Origin: Arachnopeziza araneosa
Lineage: Eukaryota > Ascomycota > Leotiomycetes > Helotiales > Arachnopezizaceae
Direction: 5' to 3'
Assembly: GCA_003988855.1 (NCBI GenBank)
Contig: QYAI01000116.1
Location: 56,337-120,336 of the forward strand
DNA length: 64,000 nt
The translations under genes were made by a program, and so were the position numbers. Below are positions 20,702 through 32,200 of the stretch, piece after piece; position 1 is the first letter of the stretch, and every line of letters begins with the position of its first letter. A model generated the notes under the pieces. The model saw only the letters and a list, made by a program, of their open reading frames with translations. It did no database searches and was not told the origin of the DNA.

Positions 20702-21627
20702 GGGTACTTAAGGCAAATACTTGAAAATCTCCTTAAATATTGGTTGATGCATCATCCTAGGAGAAGGCCTAAGAAGTCCAGTTTGATGAACTGACTTTTG
20801 GAGATTGGAGTTTGGAATCACGATACTTCTTCAAACCAATGCTAGGGAATATCAGCAATAAAATATCCTACTTGCAGCTAACATGAGCGGATGTCTCTTT
20901 CAACCTTCACTTGATACGTTCCCTAAAAGGTTTAGGAAAAGCAAACCTCTTGAGTCGCGTAAATCCACCAGAATAATACGTGAGTTCAGGTTTGCTCGAC
21001 CTGAAGCGAGTACTCTCTGAACATTGAATGAAATTATGTGTTTGTAAGCAATCATATCTGTTTCACTCATACCGCTGTATTCAGTTTACAGATGATGACA
21101 TTGCCGGTGGTTAATTGAGGTCCCGTGATCCAGTCACATGCTGTGACTACCTAGATCCTCATGGACACAGCTCTTAAAATAAAGTAGAGCTAAAATATTG
21201 CAATATTGGCCTGCAGGTGAATTAAACACTCCATGGTAAAGCTAGTTGGGTTTGTAAAGCTCGCATGAATCAATTCGGTGTGAAATTCGGGGCTGACACC
21301 GACACCGAATTCGGCCACCGAATCTAAAAATCGCAAATAGCTCCATACGAAACCGATCTGGTCGATCGCACAAGGACCTGAATTCGGGGCGAGAATAATA
21401 TTGTTACCGCGCATCAAGCTTCATCTAGACCGAATCCGAGATCAAAGATTCAGTAGCGCAAAACAACCCGATGTCGAAGTTCTGGAGGGGAAGGTAAGCA
21501 AGAGAAGACAATTTCCTGAGACAACTAAATCCAAATTTCTTTGGGCGTGTACTGTCTTCTCATCAAATCTACGATTGCCATCTCTCTCACTCTCTTGTCT
21601 CGCGCCCCAATCGACGTTGTCTCCAAC
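20702..21627. promoter_or_regulatory. Promoter region of the hydrolase-fold gene, with a perfect CCGAATTCGG palindrome
   Basis: This spacer has no gene. The palindrome CCGAATTCGG is at 21305-21314, with further CACCGAATC and GAATTCGGGG half-sites at 21316-21324 and 21380-21389, 240-320 bp before the hydrolase start. It is the cleanest candidate operator for a Zn2Cys6 regulator among the cluster promoters. Confidence 0.5.
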
Positions 21628-22926
21628 ATGCACAAGTTCTTCAAAAACACCTGGCTCGATTTCGAAGTCATCAGGATCCTGGGAACCGCATCCAATGGCG
21701 GTGCCGAACTCTGCGAGGTTCTCGAAGCCGTAGGCGCAATCAAAGAAGGAGATGCAGAGTCATGGCATAAGGCATGGAAAACCCAAGCGGAAAGAGCTGA
21801 AGCTACGGCTCAGCGCTGCGCTTTAGCAGGAGAACGAGAATTAGCGAAACGAGCCTATTTGCGTGCAAGTCAATATACGAGGGCGAGTGGGTATATGTTT
21901 GTCGGAAAGACACCATCACAACAAGACCCGAGGGTTTTTCCTATTGCGCAAAAAGTGGTGGAATTGTTCAAGAGGGGCGTCAGCTTGTTAGAAGGCGAGG
22001 TCAAGTTCTTGGATATTCCATACCCAGGAGGAGTCGATTTGAAAGGGTACCTGTATTTACCACCTCGATCGAAGCGCTTGCCAGGAAAGATTCCAATATT
22101 GATCAACTGTGGAGGTGCGGACTCTATTCAAGAAGAATTGTTTTTCCTGAATCCATCAGCAGCACCTGATTTAGGATATGCATGTTTAACGTTCGACGGT
22201 CCAGGTCAAGGCATGGCGCTAAGAAAACACCAACTCAAACTTCGCCCTGACTGGGAATACGTAACTCGTCATGTCTTTGAATATCTCACTTCATATTCCA
22301 TCGCACATCCAGAAATAGAATTGGACCTTGATAGGATCGCAGTTTCGGGATCCGCACTTGGTGGCTATTTCGCTCTTCGCGTGGCCTCAGACCCCAGAGT
22401 CAAAGTTTGCGTCGCGATGGATCCATTATATGATATGTGGGACTTTGGGACACAGCACGTATCACCCACATTCATCAATGCATGGATGGGAGGTTGGATC
22501 TCCAACGCGATGGTGGACCGAATCATCAACTTTGCAGCCCGTTTTGACTTTCAAATGAAATGGGAGGTCTCAGTCTCCGGCGCATTCTGGCAATTAGATA
22601 ACCCAACCGATATTCTGCTTGAGATGAAGAAATTCACGCTCAGATTGCCAGGAGGGCAGTCATTTTTGGATAAGGTTACATGCCCAACCTTGATTTCAGG
22701 AGCAGGAAAAAGTCTTTATTTGGATGTTGGAAGTCATACAATGATGGTTTGGAAGGGACTGGGTCATATCAAAGAGAAAGATAAGGAAATTTGGATGGCG
22801 AATGAAGCGGCAGATGGTGCGCTGCAGGCGAAGATTGGGGCTTTTGGCTTGAGCAATGAGTATACATTTAGGTTTTTGGACAAGAAGTTCGGAATTGTAA
22901 GGGAGAAGTTAGGTGATAAGGCGTAA
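21628..22926 (+). CDS. Alpha/beta-hydrolase-fold protein of PKS-NRPS clusters (CcsE/FUS2-like)
   Basis: The start at 21628 (MHKFFKN) matches the family's usual beginning; an upstream in-frame ATG exists at 21541. The product is 432 residues without introns. An N-terminal helical cap (EAVGAIKEGDAESWHKAW, ERAEATAQRC) precedes the fold core with GKIPILINCGG, CLTFDGPGQGMALRK and the elbow AVSGSALGGYF. The elbow normally reads GxSxG; here the nucleophile position is Ala, with a Ser one place earlier. The C-terminus reads LQAKIGAFGLSNEYTFRFLD. In cytochalasan and related pathways this type of protein is needed for pyrrolinone formation from the released aldehyde rather than for ester hydrolysis. 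It may therefore be a non-hydrolytic catalyst. Confidence 0.85.
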   Translation: MHKFFKNTWLDFEVIRILGTASNGGAELCEVLEAVGAIKEGDAESWHKAWKTQAERAEATAQRCALAGERELAKRAYLRASQYTRASGYMFVGKTPSQQDPRVFPIAQKVVELFKRGVSLLEGEVKFLDIPYPGGVDLKGYLYLPPRSKRLPGKIPILINCGGADSIQEELFFLNPSAAPDLGYACLTFDGPGQGMALRKHQLKLRPDWEYVTRHVFEYLTSYSIAHPEIELDLDRIAVSGSALGGYFALRVASDPRVKVCVAMDPLYDMWDFGTQHVSPTFINAWMGGWISNAMVDRIINFAARFDFQMKWEVSVSGAFWQLDNPTDILLEMKKFTLRLPGGQSFLDKVTCPTLISGAGKSLYLDVGSHTMMVWKGLGHIKEKDKEIWMANEAADGALQAKIGAFGLSNEYTFRFLDKKFGIVREKLGDKA

Positions 22927-23267
22927 ATCAATGACAGTTACGAAATTCTTAGGTTTAGTCGCTCCTCAGTAGCTCTGACATGGTTTTATACATCCGATAG
23001 AAAGTTGATACTAATAAATCTAAGTTTTTCGAATGGCTTGCAATATTTGTTCTGTTCCATTGTACCTAATAAGAAAATATTTAACGACCATAAAAGATAG
23101 GTGCTAGATCAAACAAACTATTTCACTAATCTATACATTTTGATACACATAACATAAAGTCTGATCTGAACTTTAAATAACTACATGACAGTATGTATAG
23201 TAAATCGAAAACTATGTAATGCAAAAGTTTAGAGACAAATTCTACTTCATTGACCATTCCCATTCTC
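22927..23267. other. Convergent spacer between hydrolase and PKS-NRPS genes
   Basis: The stretch is AT-rich and lies between two 3' ends. It has several AATAAA-like sequences and no gene; it should contain both polyadenylation regions. Confidence 0.5.
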
Positions 23268-26200
23268 TCAAATCTTCGTCCAACTCGATTCATCGTCTTT
23301 AATCAACTTTGTCATCAACAATGCCTGACCTGCTGACCCATTCAAGAACGCAGCAACCATACCATTCATTCCCAAGATTTCTGCTCTCTTAGCCCACTCC
23401 TTCATCTCCAATTCTACAATCCTCTCTCCAGTTTGGATTTCCAAAGCTTTCTTCATCCCTTCACTCTCCATCTGCAACTCTCCACTCTCAAATACATGCC
23501 TCGTGTATATATCCTCAATTCCACCTTGCACCAAATTCACAATATCACTGGCTGCCTTCTCAACTGAAATAAAGTCAAAGTATCCTTTGATGTACTCGGA
23601 ATTTGGAATAGCGTGTAGCATCTTTGAATATTTGAGTAGAGAAGACATGACGTCAGTCTCGGAAGCTCCGGGACCGGTGATGCTAGATGGTCGATGTATC
23701 ACGAGCGGCATACCAAACTCTTGATTCATTTTCTCAAGGTAGACTTCAGAAGCCCACTTCGATGCGATGTAACCATTTGACCCGTCGGTTGGCGGCTGGA
23801 AGTTCCGGACACTGATTGAAGGATAACTTTCCTGTCCAGAGAGATAAGTTACGGATGCTGTAGAGATGTAGTGGAATTGGAGCCCAAAGTTAACAGCCCA
23901 GTTTGCAAGTTGTTTTGTAGATTCTACATTTGGTTTCCGGAGCGAGGAATAAGTTTTGAGGAATGAGACGTCAGCACCATTGTGAATGATTGTATCTGCT
24001 TCAGAAAGGATGAGGTTACTTTCAGACGAGGAGAGGCCAAGAAGAGGTGCTGATTGATCTCCTGTGTAAACGAGGACTTTAGGCGAAGAAAATACAGGAT
24101 CAGAACGTGAGGATTTGGCACGGACGGCAATACAGTAGATTTTCTCGATCGATGGTGTGGATACGAGCCGTTGAAGAAGTGCTTTGCCGAGAAATCCAGT
24201 TGAGCCTGTCAAGATTACGACCCGAGGCTCGTTGACTCCAAGGACAGTCGAAGCTGTGAGTGATGATGGGAGGGATATTTCAGCATCCCAATCGATGATA
24301 CTAGCTGCAGCGGTTGTAGGCAGACGAGAAGTTCCCGTCTCTGTAATTTCCGAGATCTCAGCAGATGATGAAGCCTCAAAAACCTCATTTGGGTTCTGTA
24401 GCATATGGATCTTGGCCGCCATTGCTCCAAGAGTACTGACATCAAAGAGTTGAACCAATGGGAGCTCGATGGAGAATTTTTCCTTGATGAGTGACTGAAG
24501 GCCGACGAGAAGTAATGAACTTCCACCGATTTGGAAGAAGTCTGACTGTGAATCAACACTAAAATTGCCCATTATTTCTCTTGACAGGATCTCTTCCCAA
24601 AGTTTCAAAAGCTCAGATTCGGTCCGATTGAATGTTTGCGGTAAGGTTTTGGCTTGCGGCTTTTGTGTGAACGGTAATTCTTGAACTCTGAGTCGATCAA
24701 TCTTGCCAGAATTTGTTCTTGGGAGATTAGGCACTGGAATGATCAATGCAGGGCGCATGTACTGTGGAAGCGGGAGCTCGAGCAATAGCTTCCTGATGAA
24801 AGTATCTAAATCCCGGGGCGAGTTTCTAGGAGCGAATTCAATATGAGCCACAAGGAATTCGGGCTCGGACGGCGTTGATTGTCTGACGGATATGATGGCA
24901 TGAAGTATTTGACCTTGTGATGACTGAATTATTGAAGCTTCGACATCCTGCAAGTCAATGCGAAGACCACGAAGCTTAATTTGCGTATCACCAGCGATGC
25001 GACCTTCGAGAATCAATGTGCCGTCGGGTTGAAGTCGACCTCTATCTCCTGTCAGATGCATTGTATTCCAGCGTTGTGCGATAAAGTCCTTCGATGCAAA
25101 GGTATCTGGCAAGAACCGTTGGCTTGTCAATTCTTTCATATTAAAATATCCAGATGCAACGCCCATGCCTCCAACAACGACCTCACCCGGGACGCCCGTA
25201 GGCACTGGCCGTAAGTTTGAATCCACGATGTATGTTGAGAAGTTTGTCCATGGGGCTAAGGCTGAGCTGGTTCTTTCCCATCCAGTCTCTTCATCAAAAG
25301 AAAGTTCCGAGAAATGAGAAAAGAAGGTGATTTCGGTGGGGCCATAGCAGTTTATTAATTGGAAGCCCCGTTTATTCAAATCTCTGAAAACTTGCGCCAA
25401 GTTTTGGGTGACCTTTTCGCCACCTGAGATACCGAGGGTCCATGGTGACTTTCGGAGAGCATCGAAGTCCCCAAATCGAATCCAGCTTATATATTCCGAA
25501 GGAGTAGCTGCGGTAATAGAGATGTTCTCCGATGAGATGATATTTGATATTGCGATCGGATCTCCGCGAGCAGATTGAGGAACGACATAAACGCTACCAC
25601 CAGAGCAGAGCGGCCAAAACATTTGAACCAAGGACATGTCGAAACTGAAAGAGGATTGTTGCAGTCCCACCACCTTGCCCATCTTGGATATCCAAGAATC
25701 GGTTACAGATTCAATGTGATCTCGGAAGATAGCATGCTTCATTTCGATTCCTTTAGGTACTCCGGTACTTCCGCTTGTATAAAGAATTGCCATCATCGAA
25801 TCTCCTTTAGATGCGTTGAGAACAGTCTTGTTCCTTAGATTAGGACCCAAGCTAGAAACATTAACCACCGTGGATTCCGATCTGATAAGTGGAAAGTCTT
25901 GCTCAGTTGTATGATCGACTAGGATAACCATTGGCTGACAATCGTTGACGATCACCGCCAGGCGCATAGTTGTTATTCGAGGGTCCAAGGGGATATAAAT
26001 GGCCCCTAATCTTAGAATAGCCAAGATGGAGCAGATCCAATCTGTTGATGGTTCCTGGAATACTCCCACCTTGGATCTTTCCTTAACACCATGTTCGAAT
26101 AAAGAAACCGCAATTGCGTTCATTCTGGTCGACATTTGGTTGTAGGTAAGAGAGTTACCAAGTCCGTCCCTGAGGGCGGCGGATTGACCATACTTTTGAA

Positions 26201-29200
26201 TAATTTCGTCAATTCGATGGAGGAGAGTTCCATGCCATTTCGGCAGAGAAACCAAGCCTAGGATAAATGAGTACAGTGAAATATGTTAGGGGTAGAAATA
26301 TCTTGGTACTTACCACGCCCAAGTGAGATAGCTTTTTCGGTGTCTTCCTTTGAATATAGCAGAGGTCTGCTAAGACGGATGGCAGGGTTTTGAGAAAATG
26401 AATCTAGGAGATTAACGAAACTTTTCATCAAAACCTCCCCATCTTGAGCTGTGTACAAGCCCTTTTGGACAGACAGCCTAAGGAGTCCATCACCTCCGGC
26501 ATTGTCGACAATATCCATACTAAGGTCATATGCAATTTGTCCACCATCAAATTCAGTCCATTCACAATCGCAGTCGCAGAAAGCGCGGGTTTCAGCAACT
26601 CCTTGGCGGTAGTTGAGGAAAGCTTGGAATAGCGGACTTTGACTCGATGATCTGGGGACATTGAGCTCGTTGAGAAGAACGTCGAATGGCACTTTTGAGT
26701 TGGCGTATGCTTGCTGAGCTTTCATTTTCGTCTCCTTGACGGCCTCGCTAAAAGTATTGGTAGCACGGGTATCGAAACGAATAGGAAGTAGGTTCAAATA
26801 GCAACCAAGACTTTGTTGAACATCGCTTTCATTCCTATTTGCGTCCGCGACGCCAACACAGATATCGTTGGTTTCCACGAAACGGGCGATCATAACTCTA
26901 AAGACGGTGAGGTAGAATTGGAATTGAGAAACCTTCATTTTCTTGCAAGTTTCGTTAATCTGAGCCGATAGTTCTGGCGTAACACGATGGGAAGCAATAT
27001 GGGATTCGTATTTTGTCAGCGGTATTCGTGATGTCAAAGTTGAAAGTGGTAGCAATGGCAGTGGTGCCGGAACATCCGGGAATTGCTTTCGCCAATAAGC
27101 CAATTCATTTGTCCATTTCCCTTCTAAGTACTCTTTTCTCTGTCGCGAGGCAAAGTCTGGATACTGGAGCACTTCGGAGCCAAGACTTGGATGGGAGTTG
27201 TATGCTTTCTGCAAGTCGGAGAAGAGAATCTCAAAGCTCACACCGTCCATATTAATATGGTGATAACCAAGTAAAATCTGGTGGGACACCGAGGATAGTG
27301 AGAGTAGAATGATTCTTAGCGTCTCACCATTTTCGAGATCAAAGGTGTGGCTCTTGAGACGAATGTACTCGTTCGCTATTTCGTCGTTCCCGGAAATCTG
27401 TTTCTTCTCCAAGCGAAGTACGGAAGAGTCGAGGACAGCTTGCATTGGCTGGTGATGCTCATCTGTAAAGAAACGTGTTCGGAGAGATTCATGTCGTTGA
27501 CCAATAGTTGCCACCGCTTGTGCAAGTTTATCCACATCGAGCCTGCCTTGAAGATGAATAGAAGTGGTAACATTGAAGGTTGTTTGATCTTCAAGGTAAG
27601 ATTTCAAAAACCAGAATCTCGTCTGGCCGAACGACATGGGAAGAATTCTCTGAACTCCACTTTCAGCACCTGATGGTTTAGAAATTTCTTCAAAAGAAGA
27701 TGTTGATGTGCTTGACGAAAGTCGTTTCGATTCGGAAAGGCTTTCAATCTCGGGTGTGTTGGTCGAGAAAGATCGAAGAGATTCGGCAGTTTGGACTTCG
27801 AAAGAGGGCCTTTTCATATTGTGAAGCGAAAAGTCATGAGGAATGGGCAAATTAGCGGCTTTGGGTTTCGGCTTCTTAATTTCTGCCTTCTTTAACTCTG
27901 CGACGACCGGAGCAGGAGCTGGAGATAGAGAAGGTTGAATAGTTTGTGGAGTGATTGGTTTCTGCACCGGAATTGGCTTCGTTGGTGTTGACTTAGGCTT
28001 GGGTGTCCTCGAAATAGGTTTGGTTGACACTAGCTTCTCAGATGCCTGCTTATCTTGGACAGAAGTTGGTTTCGAGATGGCTTTGGGTTTCTCGGGCGTC
28101 TTTTTCTTTTCCGATGAAGATGTTTGGGCAGTCGGCTTTTGCTTCTCAGCTGTTGGCTTTTGGTCCGTGGTAGCAGGTGCATTTTCTAATCCTAAATTGG
28201 GAGTCAATGCAGGGGCGAGCAACTCCTGAGCACGGTCAAGTAACTCTGCCATAGTCGCACCACTGATGATCTTGAGTACCGGCATATCGACATTGAGTTC
28301 CTTCAAAAACCATGACCTGAGGTCGACGGCAACAAGAGAGTCAACACCTAATGAATCTGCGCTTTGGCTGATAATGTCCAAATCTGGAGGTGCCTGAAGT
28401 GCAACTTGTAATTTCAAGACCAGAGCGACTGAGAACAATTAGTAGTTGGAGATTTTTGATCGAGAACTATTACTCACCTTTCATGATTTCGTAAACCTCG
28501 TCAATGCTAGCTGCGTTCAAAAGTTGAGTCTTCACAGAAACAGCGGCTGTGTTACCGCCGCTAACAGAACCAGCAGTATTTCTGTGCATAATTAAGTGAG
28601 AGAAGACTGGGTTTTCACCAAAGTCTGGTTTGTCTTCTTCGTCTGAATAGAAAACTCTCAGCCCTGTGCAAAACTCGGGGTTGGGCCCTGGTCGTGGTGG
28701 ACTCGCTACAACAGCCTCGGCAAAAATCTGGTAGAAATCTTGCTCCGACATCCAAATATTGCCCACTTTTTGCAAAGCTTCTTGTTGTCCCAAAGTGAGT
28801 TCTCGAGTAACGTAGCCGTTACCAATAATTGCACCAATATGAACAGTGGAGGCAGCAACCCCACGACGTCTTCTTTGCGCGGCAAGACCTAAATTGTATT
28901 GGTGTCAACTTTGCTTATATAGAAATGTCTCCAGATTTAGGACATTTCAGTATAGTAAGAGTATCAAATTCAAATTATATGGCATATTCAAAGGAAGGGA
29001 GGCTCAGAGCATTTGCGTACCTGCTAAGAACATGTTGGCAGCAGCATAAGCTGCTTGGCCAGGATTACCAGTAATAGAGGCCATGGAAGAAAGGAAAACG
29101 AAGAAATCTAGGGGCTGGTGAGAAAACAACTCGTCTAAGTAAATAGCCCCGTTGACTTTCGGTTTCAGGACTTTCTCCATCCGCTCCATGGTTAGATCAA

Positions 29201-32200
29201 GGAACAAAGTATCGTGAAGAACCATGGCACCTTGACATACTCCAGCGATTGGAGGAAGGCTACTTTGAATCTGATTGTAAACGGATCGAACAGAGTCTCG
29301 GTTAGTAACATCGCTAAATAGTTAGTAAGAGTTTTCAATGGGAAAATGCCTGAGAGCATACTTAGCGTAGACTTTGAGGGTAGCGCCGGCGGCTTCAAAG
29401 TCAGATATCCATCGGGGGTCAACTTGAGGGTTACGACTAGAGACAACAATGTATCGAGCGCCATGTGCAACCATCCACTTACAAAGCGAAAGTCCAAGTC
29501 CACCTGTCAACCCGACAAGCCAATATGTTTTGTCGTTTCTGAACAGTGGTCTTGCATCCACAGGTTCAAGTGGTATAGGTACATGAGATGACGCGCTCCA
29601 GTTCACCAAGGATACAGGGCTCTTCTCGGTCGAAGGCTTGAGTATGTCCTCCAATGAAGCCACTGATATATCATGGAATTTGACTAACATGGAATTCGAG
29701 AGAATCTGCATTCGGGAGGCTTCAAGAGTCTCAAAAATTCGGGGGTCATTTACTGAAGCATTAATGCAAGCATCAAAATGCGTGAGGGTGTTAGCCGTCT
29801 CGACAGTATGATGGGTAGACAAATTTTGCAGCACAGTGGAGGACCAGTCATTTCCACCCCAAGACAAAACACGAGATACATTGACAGGGATAACTGAATC
29901 AATATCTCGCTTAGAAGCGTGTGGATGAATGGCCGTCCATGATTGAAGACGATGAGTAGCAGATGCGGATGTTAGGAATTTTAGCTGTATTCCCCTTTTA
30001 GCTGCGGAAGCTTGAAGCACAACTGCAAATGGTTTGTTCGGCTCAAGAACGAGTAGAACATCGCCTCTAGACAGTTCCCACAGAACTGTGTTTGACAGCA
30101 AGGTATAGAACATGCTGACGAGGTATTCAATGGCTTGATTACTGGGAAAGAGACAAGGTCGAGTCCAACTTTCTGGTACATTGATTTGTGAAGAAAGTAA
30201 CGTTGACAAAGCGAAAACTTGTCCACCAGTCGCCAAATTGGTACCCAAAACAACGAAGAAGTAACCCAACGATCCAATTTTGACAGACCTGAGAATCGAG
30301 TAGTTGATTTGAATTTGGATATTGCCTCGAACAGTAGGTGTCACCAAAGGAACAAGACCAGAAGCAGCTTTCAGAACATGTGCGTTGCCAGAGTGCGACA
30401 GCGTGACAGGACGAGATTTTGGATCAACATTTTCAGTGATAAGTCGGCGTGATGAATTGTAGCGATTGTTGATGGGTTTGCTGAGTTGAACTCGGGGTAT
30501 GAAGTCTCGACCATTTTCGAAGGCAATCTCTGGTTCAAGAGACCAAAAAAGGTCTTTTAATTTTCCTTGCTCTTCCCAGGTATCAGCTACCACGAAGATT
30601 AACATCGCTTCAGCGATCAGTTTAGCATTGGGTTGTTCGGAGGGGCTAAAATCCAAGAATTGGAGCCTGACATGTCGCATTTCTTGGAGGAGACATCGAG
30701 CGAAGCCAGTCACCATCTTGGCATATGGCTCACAGTCTTTATAGCCGCGAGTGATCCACAGAATATTCTTGGACTTCTCAAAAAGCTTTTGGAATCCCTT
30801 CAGTTTCTCCTCGGTCAACGATTTGAAGATCGATTCGTCATAGTCCTGTATACAAATCACACTTCCACCGAACGGCAAGTCAGTGATGTTCAGGTCGACA
30901 ATAGACTCCACGTGTCTCAAATTGTCGCAATGCGGACTTAGAATTTGGTTCAAAGCAGCTTTACAATTTGAAGCTAGTGGAGTGCTACCACCGACGATTG
31001 TGAGCTCCGGTAAGTGGACTGTGTTTTGTGGTAAAGCTAGCGGATCGCGAATAAAATTGACTCGGTCATCCACGGCTTGAGCGAGGAGGACGCACAGTGG
31101 AAGTGGTTCGTACGTCTTGTGAGAACTCATCGAGTCAATTCCGGAAAAGCCATTATCCTTTAACAAAGCTTCCCACTTCGGAGGTTCAATGCAGGGCGAC
31201 AAAAGTCTTCCGTCGTCTTTACCAAGCCACCAACCTGGCAAACCACCGAAGATAAACCCAAATCTCATCGGTTCATTGTCCGTGATTTCTAGCATCAGCA
31301 AGTAACCACCAGGTTTCAGCAATTGTCGAACATTTTTCATCGTCTCTTCGAGATTTGTTGTAGCATGAAGAACCAGAGATGCGATGATCAGATCAAACGA
31401 GTGTTCCACATATCCCTGATCAATCACGTCCTTTTCGATATCGAGGGTCTTGAAAATCATTTTTGACTCTCGTGCTTTGAAAACCTCCTTTGCTTTCTCG
31501 AAAAATCCACTTGAGATATCAGTGTATGTGTATGAGGCAAATGCTTCATCAAGCTCTCTCAAAATGGACTTTGTTGCTCCACCGGTTCCTGCGCCTATCT
31601 CTAGAACGTTCATAGTCGGGTGGCGGTGGCTTATTTGCTTTGCTGTTGAAGTCAATTTCTTTAAATATTCTGGCATACCAAGACCGAGAACATAGAAATC
31701 ATTCAGCATATTGTCTTCAATCATGTACTCGAGGATAGTAGTCTCTCCACGGACTACTGCAATGATATTCTCTCCGACTGCGCGCATGATGCGAAGATCG
31801 ATACTCTCGGGATAGCTTTGAATGATGGCCAATATCTCTTCATGGGTGTCATTGACCCATTCCTGTTGCGAGAAGGGGTGAGTACCACTTGCCACGCGGG
31901 AGAGCATAGTGTCCATATATGCAAAAAGTTGTTTGTGATACCACTCGCAATTTTCGCGATCCTCGGGCGTTGTCCCATTTTGGAGATTGCGAAGATAGAA
32001 ATGAGCAACTCTTTCAAGCACAAAACCAAAGTCAAATATCTCTTCTACCTCCGCAGAAACGGACATTGCGCTTGGTGAAGCCGAGTCCCAAATGGACTCA
32101 GAGAAGATACGGATGTCAGTTGCTGCAGTCGGAGGTGCCATCGGTGTGGTATGCATCCCTTCGAGTTGAAAAATTGCATTCTGGCTATCTATCGGATAAA

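Noticed and set aside
26258..26313. Apparent boundary between two separate synthetase genes
   Set aside because: The 56-nt gap is an intron (GTAAGT..CCTAG) that joins the C and A domains in phase, so one synthase is encoded.
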